A stretch of 64,000 nucleotides of DNA, from contig MNCI01018250.1 of assembly GCA_015680685.1 (NCBI GenBank), positions 92,832-156,831 of the forward strand, read 5' to 3'. Position 1 is the stretch's first letter. Every line of letters begins with the position of its first letter. Of the stretch, positions 56,598 through 64,000 are shown piece by piece. The notes beneath the pieces are model-generated. The model did no database searches, was not told where the DNA came from, and was given only the letters and a program-made list of their open reading frames with translations. A program made the translations under genes and the position numbers. The DNA is from Gnetum montanum (Eukaryota > Streptophyta > Gnetopsida > Gnetales > Gnetaceae).

Positions 56598-58470
56598 TAC
56601 TGCTAACATTGATGGGACAAGAGGCTCAAGTAGAGGTCCTAGGGACATTTAGAAATTATCTAGAGTATGGCGTATGATGAGGCTTGCTTGTTATAACAAT
56701 AGCAACACCATTTTTTTCACACAGCAATTACATACTCCATTCCAAAATCCATCCAGAATCATCTACTGCATTGAAGGGTAAGTGCTTCTATGGCTTATGC
56801 AATGTTTTTCACTACTTTCTCATGTTAAATTGTTAATGGTTCTATGTTTGATTACCAGGCTTTGATTTGATGAAGATCGATCCAAATGCTCTAGCTTTAA
56901 CCCACACTACCTTAGACGTTTTCTAGTCTAGCATGAACGCTCAAGCAACCATGATTGAGTAGATGGAACATGATCTAGAGACCTATATCTCCCATCACCC
57001 AAATGTGTACAAGCAATGCAGGATCCACAACTGGTTAGCTGGTGAGATTAACTCTAAGGAGGTGCCTATAGCACCACCCCCATCTTGTACTCCTTTTGTG
57101 CCATGTACATACCTACATTTTGGCTCATGTACTTGTGTATGTGCCTTTCAATTCACCTTATTTGCATGATGACACACTAACCTTATTTTGCTTTGCATTG
57201 CAGTGGTAGTTACCTCATTCAAGGTGACAGTAGTAACCGTGGATCACATAGAGGCCACCCTCATCATAAAATATGGGGATGTGGAAGGTGCACAACATTG
57301 GCTATGCCACAAAGCATAATATGAATTAATAGCTTGACTCACATGTGCTAGGTTAATGGACCTATTCTTGGTCCTTAGCTTGAGTATCCTAGTGGCTAAA
57401 ATGGTCATCATCATTGAATTCTTTAGTAGCAATGTTAGGGGGTTTTTCACCCAAGTGTGTAGCATGACGGTAGTGCTAGACCTCAGCAAGGCCTCCTACT
57501 AATGGCCTAATGATTATCGATAAGGCCAATAGGGAGGTGGACTGTAGATAGGAGATCGAGGATTAGTTGGGGGCCACTTGATCTCTCAAAGGAATTTTGA
57601 TCAAAGATGTGTAGGTGCCTAGGGTGCAGGAGCTCTACCCTCTATTTCATGCTTGTGCCTTTCCAAAGATGCTCTCCCAAGGAAAGATAGTAGAGGTGGA
57701 ATAGTCATAGGTGTCTGTCTACATGCAAAGATTTCTCAGCTTTGATTCAACCTCTAGGCGAGGTCCCATGTCCACTTCACCTTCTTTGCAGGATACCTGT
57801 GAAGGTTTGTAGAGCTTCTAGTTGTGTAGGATGATGGATGATGGGTGATGTATGATCATGAGTAGTTGTCTCGACCATGGGTCAAACATATGTTTTTGAC
57901 CACAAGTGCATAGGACCCTTTAGAGGAGATCGATGAGCTGTTATCAGTAACAACCAAAGGTTCCTATGGAACACTCACATTATTCATGCGATAATATGGG
58001 TGAGGGTCCTCTAGTTGGCACTAAGAACATGAGCAAGGTGGATTGCTACATAGCAAAGATGGTGGGGCCATCCAAGGTGAAAATCAAGAGGCCACACCCT
58101 CAATAGGAAGTTGCCCCTGAGATTAGAAAGCCAAGCAGCAAAAAGATCTATATTAGGCTACAAGATTTGTGTGAGGATGTTGTAGGTTAGTATCCATGTA
58201 TGCTAGATTCTTTAGTTGTATTTATTCATGTATTTTTTATGTTTTTTTATGCTATAATGTTAGTTAGCTAATGTACTATGCCTTACATGTGCATGTGTTA
58301 CTTCCTAAAAGAGAAGAGAGGGTTGCAAGAGTAGTAGCCAAAGCAACAGTAGAGGAAGCACTGCCACCCCCCCCCCCCCCCCCCCCCTTTGAGCTAAGGA
58401 GGAGGTAGCTCATGGAGATGAGCTTCATGAGGTAGAAAAGGTCCTCTGGTAGTTGGAAGAAGAGGGGTTG
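56598..58470 (+). pseudogene. Unrecognised decayed coding-like region
   Basis: It has exon-like pieces with splice-like borders: a donor-like GAAGGGTAAGT at about 56,775 with an acceptor-like TTACCAG at about 56,860, and TTGCAG at about 57,203. From 57,205 a frame reads VVTSFKVTVVTVDHIEATL, then YGDVEGAQHWL and LDLSKAS, with stops. I recognise no family. Style and position suggest a retroelement gag or accessory ORF rather than a host gene. Confidence 0.3.
58367..58387. repeat. Homopolymer run, 21 C
   Basis: It interrupts the coding-like sequence GCACTGCCA...TTTGAGC. It could form an i-motif or G-quadruplex, or be an assembly artefact. Confidence 0.8.
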
Positions 58471-59004
58471 CTCTACCCCGAAGGGGGTGATTTTGACACT
58501 TTTTTTAATGGTACGTAGTTAGGTGACACTTTGTTTAATGGTACGTAGTTAGGTGAGCCCCCTACACTCATACCTAAGGGCTTGCTAGGTAATTTACTTT
58601 TATTACTGTTGGCACATTTAGCCATTTCATGGAACAACAAAAGTAGATATTCAAAGGGAACGATATAGAACATGATTAAAATATGTAAATGATATTAATT
58701 CCACCCCAATGGTCATCACAAGATTTGGTCATTTTAACATGGATATGCATAATCCTGAAAGTCTTATCTTCATACATAGAATGTCAGAAATAGAAAACAA
58801 GATTGGTTGCTAATATATTAGATGGATGATTGAATGGCAAGAATTAAGTGGAACTTCACTCAAGGGACTACAATTCTCAGCAGAAATGCATCCATTATTA
58901 GTAAAAACATAGGTTGTTTTTGGAGAAAATCTAGATCAAGTTATGCTGAAAATCAGAAGGGTCTGCACATATAATTTCCATTATTGCCATAGATAAAAAC
59001 GTAC
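58471..59004. other. No recognised gene
   Basis: A short duplication (GTGACACTTTTTTTAATGGTACGTAGTTAGGTGA-like, twice between 58,490 and 58,556) is the only structure seen. The piece from about 58,890 leads without a break into the first unit of the 898-bp duplication. Confidence 0.4.
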
Positions 59005-59901
59005 CACAGGCTATGGTTGTTACTGTACAGCAATGTTCATATCTGAGAGCATTAAAACAGGGTTCATCAATTGTCCTAAACATACATCTTATGGATGCAA
59101 AATCATTCCAAAACCATTGGAAGCAGCACATCCAATTCAAAGGCCAGATTGCAGGGGAAAATGGAAATATTCAAAAATGATGTAAGCAAGAGTCTGCAAA
59201 AACAGAGGAAATGAACTCTGTGTTGAGAAGAAATAGTTACTGAATACTATCAGTAACTGGGTTGAACATAGAGAGAAAAAATGTAGTAGCAATGGCAATG
59301 AAAACGCAGTGACGCTAGCTGCCAAGAAAACGCCAGAATCCCTGTATATTCTATTTAAAATTTTGTCAAACACTTGCTGCGAAGGGTTTCTTTGTTTTGA
59401 TTCTCCAATGAGCCTAATCTCGTGGCTAAAGGGTACAACAAATAAATGACACAAGATTAGAACGTAGCCGGTTGCCACGCCTATGCCTTTGCCTGCAACT
59501 CTGGACAGTTACAAGCAAAAACTACCAAACAAAATATGAATGCACCGGACACTATGGCTGAAGGTTCTCAAATTTGAGTGAGTTAGTAAGTTAGTAGATG
59601 ATGACCGCGGGAAGCTGTTCCAACTGCAATCGCATTGTAAGGGTTCAATAGATGACACACGGCCACGACAGACGCGGAAGACATGGAGAAGGCGGCAGCA
59701 AAGCAGCAACAGGGTTTCAGCAACATCAGCAACGAACTAACGGTGGTAATCGCGACCTTGGACCAACGTGATGTAGCGCAGTGGCAGGAATAACGGACGG
59801 AGCAGTTCGGCAGCGGTGGCACACGTCGCGGGATGGCGTGCACAAGAAGGAGCATGCAGAGCATCGCGGTTAACCGCGTCACAAAACGTTTACATTTGCA
59901 G
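59005..59901. repeat. Tandem duplication, unit 1 (897 bp)
   Basis: It matches 59,904-60,800 along its whole length with a constant offset of 899 and a few per cent of single-base differences, mostly transitions. It is richer in G, C and CpG than the rest of the window (59,590-59,900). On the minus strand two overlapping open frames run through it: 113 codons (59,137-59,478, Leu/Phe-rich, for example VTAFSLPLLLHFFSL) and about 108 codons (59,583-59,906, Ser/Cys/Ala-rich). I recognise neither. It may be a piece of a host gene (promoter and first exon on the minus strand). Confidence 0.85.
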
Positions 59902-59903
59902 NT

Positions 59904-60800
59904 CACAGGCTATGGTTGTTACTGTACAGCAATGTTCATATCTGAGAGCATTAAAATAGGGTTCAGCAATTGTCCTGAACATACATCTTATGGATGCAAA
60001 ATCATTCCAAAACCATTGGAAGCAGCACATCCAATTCAAAGGCCAGATTGCAGGGAAAAATGAAAATATTCAAAAATGATGTAAGCAAGAGTCTGCAAAA
60101 ACAGAGGAAATGAACTCTGTGTTGAGAAGAAATAGTTACTGAATACTGTCAGTAACTGGGTTGAACACAGAGAGAAAAAACGCAGTAGCAATGGCAATGA
60201 AAACGCAGTGACTCTAGCTGCCAAGAAAACGCCAGAATCCCTGCATATTCTATTTAAAATTTTGTCAAACACTTGCTGCGAAGGGTTTCTTTGTTTTGAT
60301 TCTCCAATGAGCCTAATCTCCTGGCCAAAGGGTACAGCAAAGAAATGACACAAGATCAGAACACAGCCGGTTGCCACGCCTACGCCTTTGCCTGCAACTC
60401 TGGACAGTTACGAGCGAAAACTACCAAACAAAATATGAATGCGCCGGACACTATGGCTGAAGGTTCTCAGATTCGAGTGAGTTAGTAAGTTAGTAGATGA
60501 TGACCGCGGGAAGCTGTTCCAACTGCAATCGCGTTGTAAGGTTTCAACAGATGACACACGGCCACGACGGACGCAGAAGACGTGGAGAAGGCGGTAGCAA
60601 AGCAGCGACAGGGTTTCAGCAATGTCAGCAACGAACTAACGGCGGTAATTGCGACCTTGGACCAACCTGATGCAGCGCGGTGGCAGGAATAACGGACGGA
60701 GCAGTTCGGCAGCGGTGGCACGCGTCGTGGGATGGCGCACACAAGAAGGAGCGGGCAGAGCATCACGGTTAACTGCATCACAAAACGTTTACATTTGCAG
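59904..60800. repeat. Tandem duplication, unit 2 (897 bp)
   Basis: Second unit, joined to the first through a single N at 59,902. On the minus strand both frames of unit 1 are kept open (60,036-60,377 and 60,482-60,817). In the second frame an ATG at 60,817 precedes the unit (MEGQRYCKCKRF). That both copies stay open despite substitutions is a weak hint of coding. Confidence 0.85.
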
Positions 60801-60817
60801 TATCTTTGCCCTTCCAT
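60482..60817 (-). CDS. Possible small exon or ORF, unrecognised
   Basis: 111 codons on the minus strand with elevated GC. It begins MEGQRYCKCKRF, is followed by a hydrophobic stretch (MLCPLLLVCAIP) that could be a signal or membrane segment, and ends in SRGHHLLTY. No family is recognised. The homologous frame in unit 1 lacks this ATG (N there). It could be a first exon with transit-type composition, or chance. Confidence 0.2.
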   Translation of the reverse strand: MEGQRYCKCKRFVMQLTVMLCPLLLVCAIPRRVPPLPNCSVRYSCHRAASGWSKVAITAVSSLLTLLKPCRCFATAFSTSSASVVAVCHLLKPYNAIAVGTASRGHHLLTY

Positions 60818-60875
60818 AAGTAAACGTATTTGCTATCCTATGGAGTCAATTTTATAACTTATTATAAAATGGTGA

Positions 60876-61465
60876 NNNNNNNNNNNNNNNNNNNNNNNNN
60901 NNNNNNNNNNNNNNNNNNNNNNNNNNNNNNNNNNNNNNNNNNNNNNNNNNNNNNNNNNNNNNNNNNNNNNNNNNNNNNNNNNNNNNNNNNNNNNNNNNNN
61001 NNNNNNNNNNNNNNNNNNNNNNNNNNNNNNNNNNNNNNNNNNNNNNNNNNNNNNNNNNNNNNNNNNNNNNNNNNNNNNNNNNNNNNNNNNNNNNNNNNNN
61101 NNNNNNNNNNNNNNNNNNNNNNNNNNNNNNNNNNNNNNNNNNNNNNNNNNNNNNNNNNNNNNNNNNNNNNNNNNNNNNNNNNNNNNNNNNNNNNNNNNNN
61201 NNNNNNNNNNNNNNNNNNNNNNNNNNNNNNNNNNNNNNNNNNNNNNNNNNNNNNNNNNNNNNNNNNNNNNNNNNNNNNNNNNNNNNNNNNNNNNNNNNNN
61301 NNNNNNNNNNNNNNNNNNNNNNNNNNNNNNNNNNNNNNNNNNNNNNNNNNNNNNNNNNNNNNNNNNNNNNNNNNNNNNNNNNNNNNNNNNNNNNNNNNNN
61401 NNNNNNNNNNNNNNNNNNNNNNNNNNNNNNNNNNNNNNNNNNNNNNNNNNNNNNNNNNNNNNNNN
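60876..61465. other. Assembly gap (590 N)
   Basis: A run of 590 N. Any frame crossing it is meaningless. Confidence 0.99.
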
Positions 61466-62050
61466 TTATTACGAAGTGTTTACTCGTGTCATTTTACCTT
61501 GTTTAAATATTTGAGATCCACACAAATCTGCTTTCTTTTCTTTTCTGTCTATTTCCATTAAATCTTGCTCTATTTCTAGTTTTCTTGTGGAACTACTTCT
61601 TTCTCTGGGGAAAATTAGGAGTAGATTTGCGGAGTTGTGCTCAAATGTTTTTGCAAAATTTTACTTGTTACAAGCAGGTATTATAAGGACCGCATAGACT
61701 AGGTAGTTGAACAAAATAGGAAACTTTCAATAATTCACAGTACTGGATAAAGTTGGCTGAATCTCTTTAAAGTAAAGTCATTTGTAGTTCACACACAATG
61801 AAATTGTCACATTTCATACAACCGCATGCTGCAACAGCACACACACATACTCACATTAACTGCTGAGTTATTTGGAGGTATCTGGGCCTTGGTGTTGCTA
61901 GAGACCAGCAGGCACCTAAATCCTGTTCGAGGACACTCGTTGGCGGTCGCGTCCCAAATGGTCACCAACAATTACCATATGTCTTTTCTCATTTACTCTA
62001 GTATCTTAAGTTGTGTTAGATCATGTGCTAATTGCATTGTTGTCTTACAG
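61466..62050. other. No recognised gene; contains short repeat copy 2
   Basis: AT-rich sequence after the gap. At 61,866-61,960 it contains the second copy of the short dispersed repeat also seen at 11,110 (CTTGGTG, AGAGACCAGCA, CACCTAAA, TGTTCGAGG). Confidence 0.4.
61866..61960. repeat. Short dispersed repeat, copy 2
   Basis: The better-preserved copy, with TGTTCGAGGAC, close to an RNA polymerase III B box (GGTTCGANNCC). A SINE origin is possible. Flanking duplications were not found. Confidence 0.4.
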
Positions 62051-63340
62051 CATTAGATGTTTTCACTAGCATTCCTACATCTACCTACTACATGGAGCCA
62101 TGGGTAGAGATGCTAAATAAACTTGCCTTCATGGAAGGTGTTGTTGAAAACATGGTGGACCACTTGTGACAAGTGGACCCAAAGCTAGGTATGCATGTAG
62201 TGTTATTCTGCTTTATGCTATCCTGCTTATTTTTTAGATGCTTAGTTTTAAACTAAGATTGATTGGTTATTGTATGCCTATAGGTCCTAAGCTGTAGTGG
62301 GATCCAAGCAAGGTAGCAAGGGTGGACGCTCTACTTAACCTTCCTCCTGAAGTTGTTCAAGTGCCTTGTTCCATGTATGAGACATCTAACAAGTATGCAC
62401 TTGTGTAAAGTCATTATGGATCTGTAGGTGCTCTAATGAGCACCTATGAAAATGTGTGCACATACTATAGGAGAGGATGACTAGCCAAGATTAGAAGATC
62501 AAGTATCTTCAATCTAGATACGACTTCATAGCAGCTAGATCATGGGGAGATGGTACTTGACATACCTCTAAGATTGAGTATGTCAAGTATTAGATAGCTC
62601 TTAGAGGTAAGAATGAGGTCATGCAAGAGCTAGTAGAGCAACTCTATATGGGTTTTCTTACTCAAAAGAATCAGAATTGGAAGAATTATAGCACAAAAGT
62701 TTATCAATGGGGATAGATGTAGAAGAATCACAAGCATTAGTACAAGTAAGAGTGCTTCACATATCTACGATGGTACAAGGAAGAGTCTACTAGATGCTAC
62801 CACCTCAAGATGCTTCTTGAGCCAACCAATGGAAAGTAGGAGTATGATTTTTTCATGCAATGTACAATTTTGAGTGACTCTCCCATGAGACAAATCATCA
62901 CCCCCTCCAAAGAGGCCTCTTCTGCTACATTTTCCATGGAGCCACCCATGTGGATTGCCATAGATAAAGGCAAGACCCTTACAATTATTGACTTTGGTCA
63001 AGAAGACTATATGCAACTCTCCAAAGCTAAGATCCTTCATTTCTTAGAGGTCAACCTTGGAAAGTTACCTCTAGAACTCACCATGGAACCCTCCTAGGTT
63101 AGTTTCTACTATCTTAGTTTTTTATGCTTTTTATGTTTTGAGTTGGCTTATGCAATTCATGCTTGCTTACTAATTTTGCATATTTTTTAATGGTTGTGGT
63201 AGGTACTAGATGATGCTACAGGCCCTAGTGACCTAGTAGAGTAAGTAGAACCTCCATCTCCACCTAGCGCTACTAGTTGAGCATGACCAAATACACCTCC
63301 CATTGTGCCTTTTGCTACATTTTTGCCATGTGATGTTATT
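62051..63340 (+). pseudogene. Unrecognised decayed coding-like region
   Basis: Pieces such as MLNKLAFMEGVVENMVDHL at about 62,110, a donor-like AGGTATGC at about 62,187 and an acceptor-like TATAGG at about 62,280 look like exons of a decayed gene. The longest open stretch, 62,855-63,097 (PPMWIAIDKGKTLTIIDFG, ending LELTMEPS), is 80 codons. Style resembles 56.6-58.5 kb. I cannot name it. Confidence 0.25.
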
Positions 63341-63454
63341 CATGCTATGTATTACTATTCATATTACATTTTCTATGGATGAGTATTTGCTAATTGTAAT
63401 GTACAAAATTTTATCCCTATATGATGATTTTATTGCATTTGCTATAAGTATGCA

Positions 63455-63790
63455 AGTTTAGGCCATTGTGAGCCATAGCAATATTGGGACAATGGAAGTC
63501 TATTATTAGTTTAAAGTCTTGATGGGCCAAGGCAATAGTTTAAGGCCATTATGGGCCATAGTAAGAGGATTAAAGGCAAGTTTTAGGCCATTCCAAGTCA
63601 TAGCAATAGTTTTGTAAGTGATAATTTTAGGCCATTTTGGGCCAAGATGGTAGTTTTAAAAGCCATAGTTTAAGGCCATTCTGGGCCACTAGCATAGTTT
63701 AAGGCCATTTTGGGCCACAACATTGCCAGTTAAAGGCCATAGCAGGTTGCAATGTTGCTAGTTTAAGGCCATAGTAGGCCACATATTACT
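63455..63790. repeat. ~33-bp minisatellite (TAGTTTAAGGCCAT family)
   Basis: About ten units of TAGTTTAAGGCCATTNTGGGCCA-type sequence. GGCC occurs twice per unit around a short spacer, giving a small inverted repeat (AAGGCC...GGCC). The core matches the array at 35,772-36,155, which flanks a minus-strand gypsy integrase. Confidence 0.8.
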
Positions 63791-64000
63791 ATCTCTCTTT
63801 TTCTAATTTTGGCTTTTATGATTTTTATGCATCTTTGAGATTTTTTTATGCATTAAAGTAATAACTGAAGAAGTGTAAACTAACTAAGAAAATGTGTGGA
63901 CAAAGCAAGTAAATGCATAAACTAAGTAAACTAATGTGTAATCTAAGCAATCAAGCTAACTACAAATAATAGGCTATATGCTAATATAATGTGAAACAAG
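63791..64000. other. Right end, no gene seen
   Basis: AT-rich with a loose AACTAAGTAAACTAATG-type repetition. By analogy with element D, the end of an integrase would be expected to the right of the window. Confidence 0.35.

Noticed and set aside
60830-61561. 243-codon open frame across the N gap
   Set aside because: Nearly all codons are N; the frame is an artefact of the gap.

Overview
The window looks like a transposon-packed stretch of a large plant nuclear genome from a draft assembly (one 590-base N gap, one single N). It is AT-rich and I recognise no intact host gene. Almost every coding-like stretch is a decayed retroelement with in-frame stops and frameshifts. The mix of Ty3/gypsy, Ty1/copia, tRNA-like SINE pieces and above all Penelope-like elements (PLEs) fits a gymnosperm, where PLEs are known (the Dryad elements of conifers), or another seed plant or lycophyte. 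That placement is inference.

Layout. 1-10.4 kb: two LTR remnants, then a decayed plus-strand gypsy element (E1). It has an extra RNase H before the reverse transcriptase (RT), then RT, RNase H and integrase, a 1.8 kb field of degenerate inverted repeats, and a long coiled-coil accessory ORF. 13,264-19,563: a complete minus-strand Ty1/copia element (408-bp LTRs, 5-bp target duplication CTTGT) inserted into a tRNA-like SINE. 19,804-28,631: a structurally complete plus-strand gypsy-type element with no recognisable pol (821/844-bp LTRs, duplication ATCTA, tRNA-Asp-type primer site), carrying gag and a coiled-coil second ORF. 29,302-30,204: a solo LTR (duplication ATTAA). About 32.7-41.7 kb: a decayed minus-strand Tat-like gypsy element whose downstream flank carries two kinds of tandem repeat.

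41.7-56.6 kb is the most interesting part: a cluster of PLEs. Three long copies (one minus, two plus) share two ORFs: an ORF1 with coiled-coil, Asn-rich and Pro-rich parts, and an RT ORF with no visible GIY-YIG endonuclease. Each long copy is preceded by a 5'-truncated copy of about 0.4 kb. All three truncated copies begin at the same internal site, which reads AAACCCTATAC. Every 3' end carries a hammerhead-ribozyme-like motif (CTGATGA, then a 4-bp stem, then GAAA or a decayed form) and an AT-rich tail built on CTAACCC/CTAAACCC, close to the plant telomere repeat. Together this fits an endonuclease-lacking, ribozyme-bearing PLE family with a telomere-like tail. A solo LTR has inserted into the minus copy.

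56.6-64 kb: unrecognised decayed coding-like sequence, a roughly 898-bp tandem duplication joined by a single N, the assembly gap, and a minisatellite that matches the one beside the Tat-like element. This predicts another minus-strand gypsy pol just beyond the right edge.

A recurring theme is palindromic hexamer arrays just upstream of LTR TATA boxes: GATATC in three places and AGACRTCT in a fourth.
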